From the NCBI GenBank assembly GCA_031772625.1, contig CM062810.1, forward strand, positions 705,720,358 through 705,784,357: a stretch of 64,000 nucleotides of DNA, given 5' to 3'. Source of the DNA: Pinus tabuliformis. Its lineage: Eukaryota; Streptophyta; Pinopsida; Pinales; Pinaceae. Position numbers and translations under genes: made by a program. Of this stretch, positions 19,740-32,459 are shown one piece after another. Each line of letters opens with the position of its first letter. Positions within the stretch are counted from its first letter, which is position 1. The notes under the pieces are model-generated. The model was not told the DNA's origin and did not search any database. It was given only the letters and a program-made list of their open reading frames with translations.

Positions 19740-21540
19740 GCTTTAGCCAATGGATTCACAAAGATAGATTCACAAAGACATCAACAAGTTGAAATTCAGT
19801 GTTGCAATAGAAAAGAGTGACAATATTATCTTGAACCAGTTGTCTAGGATAATGGGGGTGAATTTCAACATGATTTATCTTACTCTGTGCAATAGCATTG
19901 TTGGAAACTTGAATTGCACTTTGTGTGTCACAATAAATATTATTCTGAAAGGCCTCAATAAGAAAACTAAGCTCTCTCAAGATTTGATGAATCCAAGCTA
20001 TATATGTGTTTGCATTAATAGATCCATGGTATTCTCCTTATATATTGAAAGAGATACTACATATTTCTTCTTCCATGACCAAATCAAGTGTCCAACACTA
20101 ATGCAAAAAACATAGTTAGAAGTGGATTTTCTATCATTATTGTCAGCTGCCTAGCTGGAGTTGGTGAACCTAACTAATGAGACTATACTTCAAAAGTGTT
20201 TGATACCAAACTAAGAGGTACCCTTAATTTAAGGAACAAAATGTTTTCAATCCTTCTAATGTTCTCGTAACTTTACATAAGCTAGGAAACAACACTAACA
20301 ATGAAAAGAATGCCATGTTAATTGAGTTATGATAGATGAGGTTAATGATAGCTACCGATGAAGGGTAGCACCAAATTTTGAAAAAGGAAACTCTTCAATT
20401 AACTTGATACCCAATTGAAAAGTTGTATCACATGGTATATAGTAATCTATCTTAAATTGTCTCAATAAGTCCAATAAATATTTAGATTGACATCAAAAGA
20501 GACAAACATGCAAATACAAGACTTGAAAACCAAGAAAGGAATGTGGAAGACCAAGATTAGTCATTTCAAAGGTGTTAGGATGTCAAATATTCAATCTAAG
20601 AACTTGATTAATGTTATTTATAGTTATAATCAAGTCACGAATGTTAATAGAAACAATCAAAGTATCACCATTAATATCTAATATATAAAGATCATGATTA
20701 AATTTCACATTATCTGAACCCAATATTGAAAAAGAATCAATCAATCTTAGCATACCAAGCTCGGGCTGCCGACCTCAAACCAAATAATGACTTATATAGT
20801 TGAGATACATAATTGGAATCTATCACAAAACCAGGAGGTTTCTCCATGTAAATTTCTTCAGATAAGTCATCATGAAGGAAGGAACTCTTAGCATCCATTT
20901 GATGATTTTATTTTTTATTTATTTATTTATTTATTTTTTATTTTTCTAAGACAAGTGATAAACAGAAAATATCAACAAAACATAATTCATCTTCACAATA
21001 TGGGAAAAGGTTTTGATGCATTTAATGCCTTCTTTATGTGTGTGGAGATTTCCATAGTTATTCATGTTGATAGTTTTTTTTTTTCGAAAGAGAATTGTGT
21101 AGAGGAGTAAGTTTATCCTTCTCTAAAAATTTATCTTCTGGAAAATAGTATAAACGATGCATTCTTGTTGTAAGAATCCTTATGTGACTAAATTAATCTT
21201 ATGATACTCAACAACACTTTTAGAAGTGAATTTGGTCTTATATACCCATTAACATTTCACAGTATTCTTCTCTTGTGCTTGAGGGAGTAAGTCTCAAGTG
21301 TGATTCTTTACAAGAGAATATTTCTCAACTTTCATAGTTTATTTCCATTTTGATTGTACTTATGCATAAGCATATGATTTTAGATCAAACATTTCATAAA
21401 TATGAGCCACCCATACATATTGGCATGCTTCTTGTCACTACAAGTTTGTCAACCTAAAGAACATCACTAACATTGTATTTAGAGGAATCAATAGTTTTAG
21501 TAGCCCACTGAGGTAAAAATAGTGTTGGGGAATAGATATG
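19740..21540 (-). pseudogene. decayed Copia pol (RT and RNase H)
   Basis: Read on the minus strand from high to low coordinates: a linker like PQWATKTIDSSKYN (about 21510); RT blocks QMDAKSSFLHDDLSEEIYMEKPPGF and KSLFGLRSAARAWY (20900-20740); FEMTNLGLPHSFLG and QSKYLLDLLRQFK (20550-20460); RNase H block DRKSTSNYVFCISVG (about 20120); and NIYCDTQSAIQVSNNAI...SKINHVEIH (19960-19870). Numerous stops, shifts and AT insertions interrupt it, including an (ATTT)n run at 20907-20945. It is an old Ty1/copia copy with no recognised LTR. Confidence 0.82.
20907..20945. repeat. (ATTT)n simple repeat
   Basis: Repeated ATTT units interrupt the Copia remnant. Confidence 0.85.
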
Positions 21541-22067
21541 TTCTTCATAAATTTAGTCAAGAAAAAGTATGGTTTCAATCGAAATAGTTTGACTACGAGT
21601 CAACACAGGAATAATAGTCAATTAAATAATTGAAATATTGAAAATAGGAAAAGTTGATCCATTTTCTTCGATAATATCAAAAGGATAAATATAAACATTC
21701 TAGAAGAGTTCAACAACCTATTTGAAGAATAATTATCATCAAATATTTCATTTCACTTGATAATGATATGTTGCTCAATAAGATCAAATAGTCAATAGGC
21801 TTTTGACCCCTCCATTATCAAATACTAGAAATTCAATACGTCAAAAGCATTTTTTTTTTTAAATGCCCTTGAATTTTTCAAAGACATGACACTTATTATT
21901 CAATAAATAGACCCAATCATTAGAGAAATTTGGAGGTAAAGAATGGTACTCAAAACAAAAAATGTACTAACAAAATTGACATTAAAAGAATGAGTAGGAT
22001 TAAGGGTGAATATTTTGGAGGGTAAAGAAAGAAACTACTTTTTTAATTGTATTTTTTATTTATTTCC

Positions 22068-23263
22068 TGTTGAGATTGCAACAAGATGATGGAGCTTAGT
22101 GAAAAGAGTCGCCTTCACTAAGTGGGCCCGCAGGCTATTTTTGGCACAAGTCTATTTTTAGACTATGTCTATTTTTAGACATATGGATCATGTCTATGGA
22201 TTGCAGGTTGCTGTTTATGGATGATTGATCAAGTTGGGAAAAAATAGATGGACTTCTATTTTTGATGAAAGTGTGAGTGATCACAGTGTGAGTGATCAAA
22301 GTCTATTTTTAGACTGGTTGTCAAAAATAGAAAAGTCAAATATTATTATCTCACAATAATATTTGGACTATAAACTTAATCTTATTCTCTTGGAGCACTT
22401 CAGTTTGAGCTACAGAGGTGGCACATGCAGCTGTCAAAAGGAAATACGCTTTTCTTATGAGTCAGTTGAGTTGTTGCATGCATGACTTCAGTTAGAAATC
22501 AATCAGTTGAGTTTGGTGGAGTTGATTGTGGAGTTGATGGAGTTGTGTTTAGTTTGACTTGGTTAAACTAGTTGTATTTAGTCTAACTGGAAAATAGACT
22601 AGAGATGAGTTGGGTGAATTAGTTATTAATTAATTCACAAGTTATTAACTCATAATACAACTAATGAATACATCAGTTAACTCAGTTGCATGTCAGTGCA
22701 TGTTCAGTTCAACAGGGACAGGTGGTAGAGAATCAGATTGCTATCAGTTGTGACTATATTTGTGCACCAGATCTTGCACAATCAAGGGATTGAGTATGCC
22801 AATGAGTTTTCTCACGTATTTGCCCACATTATAGCTTGTGCTCACGTCCAAAAAAGAGTGAGTGACTATTTTGCAGGTGAAAAACGAGTTTGGTGAGCCA
22901 TTCTCATCAGATCTTGAGCAGGTATTGAGCAGTGGAGGCAGGCAAGCAGTGGAAGAGATTTGGAGATCAGATCTGAGCTGTATTGTGTGTAACAGAGGTG
23001 GAGATACTTGTGAGAAGTATTATGCTGTGTAATGTTACATGACTCAATCATTAATATACAGATAGTTGGGGTTTTTAGCGAGATGCTTTCCCCGGGATAC
23101 ATACTGTGTTAATGTGTGAATGCTCTTGATGTTTTATTGTTATTGATGCTGCTATATTGATGATCAACGTAGAGGAGCTTATGTATTGTGTATGTTTTCC
23201 GCAATAGTACATGATCAGGATAATATCCATTGAATATGTGTTAAATTATTCAAAATTTCTACA
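22068..23263 (+). repeat. 5' LTR of the 6.2-kb Copia element
   Basis: 1,196 bp, with two copies of a 17-bp unit around 'gtctatttttagactat' near 22150. A TATA-like CTATAAACTT lies at about 22368. It ends just before TGGTATCAGAGC. Confidence 0.95.
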
Positions 23264-23275
23264 TGGTATCAGAGC
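23264..23275 (+). other. primer binding site (tRNA-iMet type)
   Basis: TGGTATCAGAGC starts immediately after the LTR. A second near-copy, TGGTATCGGAGC, lies about 40 bp on, within a duplicated 'tttcta(c/t)atggtatc' segment. Confidence 0.92.
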
Positions 23276-23412
23276 TAGATGATTTGTAGAAAAATTTCTA
23301 TATGGTATCGGAGCTGTTGATCATCAGATCTACTATTCAGGAAGTGTTTACATTCTATTTCTTCGGGCAGAGTCTGTAATCGGGCCAGGTAGCCTCTGGA
23401 TTCATCCTTCCT

Positions 23413-26367
23413 TTGGAAGGTGAGATATCCGGTGAATGCCCATACAGTCAATCTCTGTACGAGAAATATTGTGTTCTCACGAATTCTAGATCGGAGGTGG
23501 TTGAGTTTGGAGATGGTGGAAATCGAATTTGCAGCAGTGTTTTTGAAATGTCTTTCAACGGATTGCAAATGTTATTCCAAAGCAAGAGCGACCTGGCGCT
23601 CAAGTATAAACTCAGTAATAATAAAGGTGAGAATGGATCTTCATCAAAGGTATCTGATGAAGAGAATTGCGCTTTGGCTGCCAAAGCAAAGAAAGGGAAG
23701 AGCAAGAAAGATTCTCAGTCTGGTGCGAAAGGCAAGAAGCAGGATATGTCCAAGGTGAAGTGTTTTCACTGTCACCAGCACGGACACTATGCCACAAATT
23801 GTCTGCAGAAGAAGAAGAACAATCAAGCTGCTGGATCTGCAGGGGGAGAGGCCTTAGCTTCTCAGTTTGAGCTTGATTTTTCATTGATCGCATGCTTGGT
23901 TTCAAGTGTGATGGGATCAGTGTGGTTCTTGGACAGTGGTGCATCTTTTCACATGACGGGAGATAGAGATTTGTTCTCTGATCTGGAGGACAAAGATCTT
24001 GGAGTGCACATCGAGATGGGCGATGATGATAGATACAGTGCGACCGGTATCGGTACCATTTCCTTTGAGAGGGAGTCTGGTAAACCCTTTGTATTGAAGG
24101 AAGTCATGCATGTTCCAGGTTTGAAAAAGAATCTCATCTTAGTGGCGATGTTTGAAGACAAGGGGTATGATGTTGTTTTCAGCGAGGGAAAGGCCTTTCT
24201 GCGCAGCAAGACAACTGGTGAGACCCGGAAGATAGGGGTTCGAGTGAGGAACCTTTATCAGTTGCATGTAGATGGATGCGCAGCAATGGCAGGCAAGGCA
24301 GAAGGATTGGTGAGCCGGGATGATGGCGAGTTGTGGCACAGGAGATTGCGTCACCTTCACCATGGAGCCTTGAAGATACTGCAGCAAATCACTGCAGGGC
24401 TTCCTAAAGGCACACTTGCGCAGTCAGATCAGTGCAAGGGGTGTACTTTGGGGAAGTTTGTGAAAGCCACCTTTCACGAGAAGGATAGTCGCACCACGAC
24501 GATCCTTGAGAGAATTCACACAGACGTGTGTGGACCTTTCTCAGTTGCTTCGACATCAAAACACAGGTATTATGTGATTTTTGTTGATGATTTCTCTCGT
24601 AAGTGCTGGATCTTCTTCATGCAGAAGAAGAGCGAGACATATTCAAAGTTCTGTGAATTCAAAGCACTAGTCGAGAAGGAGTCGAGGAAGAAGGTGAAGG
24701 CTCTTAGGAGCGATAATGGTGGTGAATACATCTCGGACGAGTTCAAGGATTTCTACAAGACAGAAGGGATTCGTAGAGAGCTCATAGCTCCCCATAACCC
24801 ACAGGAGAACGGGGTAGCTGAGCGGAAGAACAGAACGATTGTGGGTGCTGCACGGGCAATGTTGCATGATCAGGGCCTACCCCTTCACTTGTGGGCGGAA
24901 GCATGCAATACAGCAGTTTATGTGCAGAACCGTTGTCCTCATAGGATACTTGGCATGAGTACACCTGAGGAGACTTATTTTGGTAAGAAGCCTGATCTTT
25001 CTCATTTGAGGATTTTTGGTGCTAACGTTTACATGCATGTGACGAAGGATGCCAGGAAGAAGTTGGAGCCGACCGCAGAGGTTGGGATATTTGTGGGGTA
25101 CACTGATACGCCCCACAACTATCGTGTGTATTTGCCAAACAGTGGTAAAACTGTTGTGCGACAGGATATAAAATTTCAGGAGGAGAAAGCCATGAAGTGT
25201 TCGCTTGAGAGGGAGCTACACTTGCATGAAGATGAGGAGCTATTAGTTCCTAAGGATGAGCTTTAGGACGTGGATCAGCCACAGGACGAGGTTCATGGAG
25301 TGGAAGAGACCACTCATGCAGCGCCAACCATCGGAGGGCGAAAGCTCTTGACAGAAGCTGAGCGACTGGCTCAAGATGCAGAGAAAGTTGTAGGACCACC
25401 TACAGCCCAACACAGGCAGAGACAGTCACCTGATCGGTACACTGGATACATGGCTCTTATGAGCAAGTGTGTTGTGACTGAGCCATCCTCTTTCGAGGAA
25501 GCTGTGGAGGATCCCGCATGGGTAGACGCCATGGTGGAAGAGTATGATTCTATTGTCAGAAACAGTGCATGGGAGATTGTTCCTAGACCGGAAGGGAAAT
25601 CAGTGGTGGGTTCGAGATGGATCTACAAAGTTAAGCAGGCAGCTGACGGGAGTGTGGAGAAGTACAAGGAAATATTTGTTGCCCGAGGCTTTTCACAGAT
25701 TGATGGGATCGATTATGAGGAGACCTTTGCACCTGTCGCAAGGTATTCTTCCATACGAACGATTCTTGCTCTCTCAGCGCAGATGGGATGGCAAATTCAT
25801 CAGATGGATGTGAAGACTGCATTCCTCAACAGAGTCATTGAGGAGGAGGTGTACATTGAGCAACCCGAAGGCTTTGAAGTCTTCAGCAGCGAGTCGCATG
25901 TGTGCAGGCTCAAGAGAGCGCTGTATGGGTTGAAGCAAGCACCACGTGCTTGGTACACATGGATAGACATCTATTTGACAAGACTTGGATTCTCCAAGAG
26001 CGAGGCGGATCCGAACCTATACCAGATTGTGGTGGAGGGTAAGTTGCTTATCATTGTACTGTATGTTGATGATTTGATTCTAACGGGTGATGAGATGTTG
26101 ATACTGTCATGCAAGAAGGATCTTGCTACAGAGTTTGAGATGAAGGACTTGGGCCTCCTTCACTATTTCCTGGGATTGGAAATATGGCAGCGCAGTGATG
26201 GACTGTTTGTTTCTCAGGGCAAGTATGCTCGGGAGATACTGAGAAGTTCAACATGCATGGCTGCAACCCTGTTGATACTCCTCTTCCTGGAGGTTGGAGG
26301 AAGGAGGATGCCACTTCGGGAGAAGAAGTGGATGCCACTGTTTATCGACAGTTGGTGGGGTCGCTGA
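23413..26367 (+). pseudogene. Copia gag-pol part 1: truncated gag, protease, integrase, RT
   Basis: The open frame 23413-25266 (617 codons) holds a zinc knuckle CFHCHQHGHYATNC (about residues 117-130), an aspartic protease DSGAS (about 174) and the pre-integrase LWHRRLRHLHH. The integrase core follows with Asp in HTDVCGPF (about 371), Asp in RSDNGGEY and Glu in QENGVAERKN (DDE triad intact). TAG at 25264-25266 ends it. The same frame continues at once to 26367 with the RT: FEEAVEDPAWVDAM, MDVKTAFLN, YGLKQAPRAWY and YVDDLIL (catalytic Asp pair intact). A one-base loss near 26246 then derails it. The expected UBN2 capsid domain is absent upstream of the knuckle, leaving about 150 codons of unrelated sequence, so no Gag particle could form. 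Confidence 0.93.
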
Positions 26368-27025
26368 TGTATTTGGTCAATACACGACCTGATATATGCT
26401 ATGCAGTTAACTAGCTTTCACAAGCTATGGTTAAGCCTACCAAGCTCTTCTGGAAGGCGGGCAAGCATGTATTGCGCTACTTGAGAGGCACATCGGGATA
26501 TGGTTTGTGGTACAGACAGAAGGATGAGGTGAAGCTATGTGGCTTCACGGATGCAGATTGGGCAGGGAGCCCAACAAACAGAAAGAGCACATCAGGAGGG
26601 GTCTTCAGTATTGGATCGACAGTAGTTTCTTGGTACAGCATGAAACAGAGATCCGTGGCACTCAGTTCAGCGGAGGCCGAGTATATGGCAGCAAGTTTGG
26701 CTGCATGCGAGGCTATATGGATGAGGAAGATCCTAGTTGGTTTGTTCGGTTCTCATTTGGATCCTACTGTGATTTACTGTGATAACCAGAGTTGCATTAA
26801 ACTCTCGGCTAATCCTGTATTTCATGATAGATATAAACATATTGACATCAGGTACCATCATATCAGAGATTGTGTGCAACGGAGGATCATGTTACTTTCG
26901 TACATTCCAACGGAGGATCAGGATGTTGATATTCTAACGAAGGCTCTCACCAGGAGCAAATTCAAGTACCACCGAGGCAGGATAGGGGTTGCTGATAATC
27001 CATATCTTGTCGAGAGGGAGTGTTG
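26247..27025 (+). pseudogene. Copia gag-pol part 2: end of RT and RNase H
   Basis: The pol frame resumes one base off after the indel near 26246 (FNMHGCNPVDTPLPGG). It passes RQLVGSLMYLVNTRPDICYAVN, meets TAG at 26412-26414 where Gln is usual, then continues with TDADWAGSPTNRKSTSGGVF, SSAEAEYMAA, IYCDNQSCIKLSANPVFH and IDIRYHHIRD to the stop at 27024-27026, which overlaps the start of the 3' LTR. The RNase H catalytic residues look intact. Confidence 0.92.
27012..27020 (+). other. polypurine tract
   Basis: GAGAGGGAG lies directly before the 3' LTR; it overlaps the end of the pol reading frame. Confidence 0.88.
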
Positions 27026-28233
27026 AGATTGCAACAAGATGATGGAGCTTAGTGAAAAGAGTCGCCTTCACTAAGTGGGCCCGCAGGCTATTTTTGGCGC
27101 AAGTCTATTTTTAGACTATGTCTATTTTTAGACTATGTCTATTTTTAGACATATGGATCATGTCTATGGATTGCAGGTTGCTGTTTATGGATGATTGATC
27201 AAGTTGGGAAAAAATAGATGGACTTCTATTTTTGATGAAAGTGTGAGTGATCACAGTGTGAGTGATCAAAGTCTATTTTTAGACTGGCTGTCAAAAATAG
27301 AAAAGTCAAATATTATTATCTCACAATAATATTTGGACTATAAACTTAATCTTATTCTCTTGGAGCACTTCAGTTTGAGCTACAGAGGTGGCACATGCAG
27401 CTGTCAGAAGGAAATACGCTTTTCTTATGAGTCAGTTGAGTTGTTGCATGCATGACTTCAGTTAGAACTCAATCAGTTGAGTTTGGTGGAGTTGATTGTG
27501 GAGTTGATGGAGTTGTGTTCAGTTTGACTTGGTTAAACTAGTTGTATTTAGTCTAACTGGCAAATAGACTAGAGATGAGTTGGGTGAATTAGTTATTAAT
27601 TAATTCACAAGTTATTAACTCATAATACAACTAATGAATACATCAGTTAACTCAGTTGCATGTCAGTGCATGTTCAGTTCAACAGGGACAGGTGGTAGAG
27701 AATCATATTGCTATCAGTTGTGACTATAGTTGTGCACCAGATCTTGCACAATCAAGGGATTGAGTATGCCAATGAGTTTGCTCACGTATTTTCCCACATT
27801 ATAGCTTGTGCTCACGTCCAACAAAGAGTGAGTGACTATTTTGCAGGTGAAAAACGAGTTTGGTGAGCCATTCTCATCAGTTCTTGAGCAGGTATTGAGC
27901 AGTGGAGGCAGGCAAGCAGTGGAAGAGATTTGGAGATCAGATCTGAGCTGTATTGTGTGTAACAGAGGTGGAGATACTTGTGAGAAGTATTATGCTGTGT
28001 AATGTTACATGACTCAATCATTAATATACAGATAGTTGGGGTTTTTAGCGAGATGCTTTCCCCAGGATACATACTGTGTTAATGTGTGAATGCTCTTGAT
28101 GTTTTATTGTTATTGATGCTGCTATATTGATGATCAACGTAGAGGAGCTTATGTATTGTGTATGTTTTCCGCAATAGTACATGATCAGGATAATCTCCAT
28201 TGAATATGTGTTAAATTATTCAAAATTTCTACA
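27021..28233 (+). repeat. 3' LTR of the 6.2-kb Copia element
   Basis: 1,213 bp, 17 bp longer than the 5' LTR because of a third copy of the 'gtctatttttagactat' unit near 27118-27152. It ends CTACA before TTTCC. Confidence 0.95.
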
Positions 28234-28235
28234 TT

Positions 28236-28515
28236 TCCTTATAGATTTACTCAAATGTGTACACACACATTGGATGAGGAATTAAATTCCACATCCAACC
28301 AACACCAAATCTTCATATCTTTGAGTAGACCCACATCGAAAAAGTTAAATATACATGAAAAAAACATGAACACATTTTTTTCATGTCTTTTCAATTTTTA
28401 TTTTTTTTTATGTGGGTCTACTCATACGTATGTAGAGTGACTACTCATTGGATGACAAATTTAATTACGTATCCAACGACTATGTACACTTGACATTTGA
28501 GTAAATCTATAAGGA
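28236..28515. mobile_element. MITE-like foldback element (280 bp)
   Basis: The left terminus TCCTTATAGATTTACTCAAA is repeated inverted at 28493-28515. Pairing continues inward (TTGGATGA..AATTAAAT, GAGTAGACCCACAT) with breaks, so most of the 280 bp folds back on itself. It has no coding capacity. The target duplication is not clear, so the superfamily is left open. Its left end has been invaded by the Copia element. Confidence 0.75.
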
Positions 28516-29877
28516 GATAAGCTGAAAATAGAATTAAAAAAAAATAGTATCTTTTATTTATGTTTAAAAATTCATAGCTCTTATTTTACTATTTCAACTA
28601 TTATTTTATTATTTTCCTTAGGACGCCCATTTTAGACCTCAAAATTCCCCTGATGTAAATATTGAAAAGTCATAAATTCATAATATACTTTGCGCCTACC
28701 AATCAAGACTTATTAATGCAACAAGGGTCATCGTGAATTAGCTATAATGGTTTCTACACACTATGCTTGCTCAAAGTCAAAATTCCCTTGATGATACTTT
28801 CCATGCACACATCCTTTATAGAATTGATCAAGTGGAAGAAACTTTGGTAGACCAACAATCATGTTTTGTGTTTCCATTACCTTAAGACTTTAAAAATTCA
28901 AATGTTTGAGTTCTTCATGCCAAAGTTAGCTCTCATCATGAGTTTTTATAATGAGAGTAGTAGGTTTTGTGTAACATCACCCTCTTCTACCCAAGATAAT
29001 TTTGTATATTTACACATAGAAGACACATTAATTTTTTTTTAACAATTAAATTATGTAACTTTTACTTTTCAGATTCCTTTCGCTATATGATTTTCTATTC
29101 TCTTATGTATATTTAAGTTCTTTGCATGGAAAAACCTTATATACCGTATCTATTATTCCACTATGGGTAATTGTTCAAGATTTGAGTATATGCTTAAGCG
29201 TTATTCTTTTTATTGAAACTTTGATGGGACTAAGGCATTATATTTTTAAATTTTTTTCCTTGAGCACTCTTATCTCTCTATGAGCGCCCTAACATAATTT
29301 GGTCCTTCAATTTCTGCAAATATCCTATAAGGTTTGCACTTAAAATTTATAAACATACCCATATTCATATCAATGCATTTATATTGATGTACCTATATGG
29401 TCACACATATGTATATAAATATTATTTACATACGTTGCAACACTTATATGTATAGACATATGCTGATTCTATTTAAAAAAAATTGAACAACAATACCTTT
29501 TGACCTACACACATAAACATAAGTGTGTGCATCTTGATCTCTCGACCTCCGCTCTTCTTCAGGTTGCTCGAAGGAAAAATAATGATTTTCTAGTTGCTCC
29601 CGAGATGGCTATTTTATGTAGGTTCAAGGTAAAAAAAAAATCTACAAACCCTAACATGGATAAACCCTACCGTGAAGTTCACTTGTTTGTCTACGCTTTC
29701 AAATCTCGACTTCCTCTTGAGTTTTCTCCTTGAATGTAAAATCGAGTGCCTTTCCTTTGGCAGGAGGAGAGGCGACCTCACGTAATCTTGCTTTTCAGGT
29801 ATAACCAGTTCCTTGGCCTATGGCATATCATTTCTATCTCGATTTCTAATTGGGTTATTCTCCTTTTGTACATGCGT

Positions 29878-30018
29878 GCTCATACAGAGACCAATAATCA
29901 CGCATGGAGACATTCTTAGTTGGATTACACATCTTATTGTTTTTCATGCTCATATAGAGGCCAATAATCACGCATGAAAACATTCTATATTGTTGGATTA
30001 CACATCTTATTGTTTTTC
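29878..30018. repeat. tandem duplication, ~70-bp unit, two copies
   Basis: Both copies carry 'gctcata(c/t)agag(a/g)ccaataatcacgcatg' and then 'ttggattacacatcttattgtttttc'. They are closely similar, so the duplication is recent. Confidence 0.88.
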
Positions 30019-31576
30019 CTAAGGTGCTCACATTAACCTCCAATTTTCTTTATAGGTTTACTGCTCATGGATTACTCCAGATTTTCTTGAAAATATATTG
30101 CAATAGGGTTATAAATATTTAATCCTAGGTTGGACTTGTGTATCTTGACTTGAGTTACGAATATTATTGTACTTTAATTTGGGAACATTGTCCCGACAAC
30201 TCCAATGATGCATTTTATATTCATCTCAAATAAGTGTATATTGAAGGAGGATTTTCTCCAAAGTTTTTACTTACATATATTTGTGTTGGTTCTTTTGTTT
30301 CACGTTGTATTCTTTTGTATATACGGAGTCACCCTTAGGGTGTTTGACACATTTATATGGACATATATATAATATACACAAATGTCTTCTTAATTGCGCA
30401 CTCTTTTCAATAAAGATTGAAGTGTTTACGGTCTACATGCATGCTTCCTAAATGCATGTTTGGCTATAATTCAGATTTGATGTTATGTTGCTTTCCTTAG
30501 GAATTTACTCAACAATTTATACATATATCTTTCGATATTTTAATAATTGGAAACAATCTATCTTAATGGAATAATTCTAAAATAAATTAGGCTTTATTGT
30601 CCCATTACACATTATTTAAGGTATTTCTAAAATTATAACTATTCGTTTTTCTGATATCGGTATTTTAGTTTTAACTTCTTTTTCTTTAAACTAGAGACTA
30701 GTAGACCCTTGAGTTCGGGGGGCGTTATCTCGGTCCTCTAACTTCAAGCTTTCTCGTGTTCAAGACTGAGGGTTTGTAGTGGGGATACAACATTATCCCC
30801 TGTAGGTTTGAACAGCTAACTTATTTGCCAACATAACCCTATCTCTTTTGTTATTCCTTAATGACTTATGTGTATGTGTGTGTGCACGCGTTCTTAAAAC
30901 TCTCTTGTAATTAACAGTGCCTTGGTACTTAGTTATTAGTTTTTTTTCAATGTTTCCACAGTCAAGTATGAAATTGATACTATTAATAACTCAGTATCTA
31001 GACAATATTGTCTTGGAAGTTAACTTGCTCAGTCATTCTCTTGGATATTTATCACTTAAGATAATCCTAGTGGATTTCACTAAGTCTCCTCTATTTTCTA
31101 TTTTAAACATGGTAAAGAAGGTCGTAATTATAAAACTTGTAGATCTTTTGTACCTGCAACCACAAAATCAACCATACCCCAACTATTTTCTATAGCAGAA
31201 ACCAACAATAGTTCATACATAATTTCAATCCATGATCTTCCTTCTTAACAATCCATGATATTTATAGTACAATTATCCATCTACAACTTTTATCATTCTA
31301 TGCACAATTAAAAATATACTTATCTAATTTCCTTTCAAGAATAGGTTGAAGGCTTCCAAGATCCTTCGAACCTTGAATTATTTTATGTTAGTTCTCCCAA
31401 GCTCACCCTTAGCTGTCAAGAAAAAAATTGAAGTATTTGTCCAAACTCACCCCCTAAACCCTTACCAATGTACTGCTAATTTTTCATGGATTCAACTAGT
31501 CTTTCTCTCTCATTCGAATTATTTTTCAAGGGACTATCTTTCTCTCCCATCATTCCTTGGTACAAAATCGAGTACA

Positions 31577-31661
31577 TGACATTTCTCTCCAATCATGTCC
31601 ATTTTTCAGTGCAAATTCATGACATTTCTCTCCAATCATGTCCATTTTTCAGTGCAAATTA
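31577..31661. repeat. tandem duplication, 43-bp unit, two copies
   Basis: 'gacatttctctccaatcatg' followed by 'tccatttttcagtgcaaatt' occurs twice back to back with no obvious change. Confidence 0.92.
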
Positions 31662-31959
31662 ATTACTGCCATCTTCCTTTTCTCATTTCTCTCTTGCCTC
31701 TTTGCAAAATAATGAGCATAATGACAGAAGGGGGATTTTTTGTTTCTCCACCTTTAGGCATAGCCAACTCTAACTATTTTCTTGACAGCTAAGGATTAAT
31801 CTCTCATGAATCCTTTGACATATTCCTGAGAGGATTAACATATCAACATAATTTATAATATAATTATTGAAAATTAAAATAATATTTTCATCGCATTTCT
31901 TTTAATTTTCCCCGATTAATAAATAAAAGTCACATAGTAAGTTTTTATAGGGGTATTAT

Positions 31960-32330
31960 ATTTGGCCTTAAATTAGTTGATGCAAGTCATAAAACTTATA
32001 TAGTCTATAAACTGAGTGAAGATTCCCTTTGAAAATAATCAAATTGCCTATCTTTAGATCCTTAACAATGAGATAATTTTATCAAAATTCAATAATTTTA
32101 CTTGTTTGCATTAGCGTAGAAATCGAAAAAAGATTTGTGCTAAGACTAGGAACATGATAAACATTAAAAAAACTTTCCATGTGGACAATGTACATCACTA
32201 AGACTAGCAATGGCAAGAAAAAATCATTTATTATGTAGAATTCTCCAATGGATTCTTCATTATAAAACATGTACATTCCCAACATTACCCACATTAAAAT
32301 TGCATTCAAAGATCTATGTTCATTTCCTTT
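31960..32330 (-). pseudogene. Copia protease-region remnant
   Basis: The minus-strand frame around 32165-32090 reads YHVPSLSTNLFSISTLMQTSKIIEF, the conserved stretch after the protease of plant Copia elements (typically 'hVPgLstNLlSv'). A weak continuation around 32030-31990 resembles 'iKDLk...i..G'. Nothing else of the element is visible nearby, and stops are frequent. Confidence 0.6.
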
Positions 32331-32459
32331 CTAGAGGAAACATTTCATCATGGAGTTTTTGTGTAATGGATCATTAAATCATTTAGGCATTTCTTTAAAC
32401 AGTTTTCTTGCAAACTTATATAAAATTCTCCTCAGTGCATATTTCCTATATTATATTAA

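Larger units (their letters stand above)
22068..28233 (+). mobile_element. Ty1/copia LTR retrotransposon, nearly complete but defective
   Basis: The LTRs at 22068-23263 and 27021-28233 start TGTTGAG and end CTACA. The target duplication TTTCC is perfect (22063-22067 and 28234-28238). The iMet-type primer site follows the left LTR and a polypurine tract GAGAGGGAG precedes the right one. Domain order is gag knuckle, protease, integrase, RT, RNase H, as in Copia. The LTRs differ by scattered substitutions and one extra 17-bp unit, so the insertion is fairly young. Two TAG codons, one frameshift and a missing gag capsid region make it non-functional. Confidence 0.96.
28516..31959. other. AT-rich spacer, no gene recognised
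   Basis: Small frames such as 29500-29733 and 30917-31195 carry no known domain. The tract holds two tandem duplications, listed separately, and otherwise nothing I can name. Confidence 0.55.

Noticed and set aside
25264-25266. programmed TAG readthrough between integrase and RT
   Set aside because: Copia elements normally have a single frame here, and a second TAG and a frameshift downstream indicate decay.
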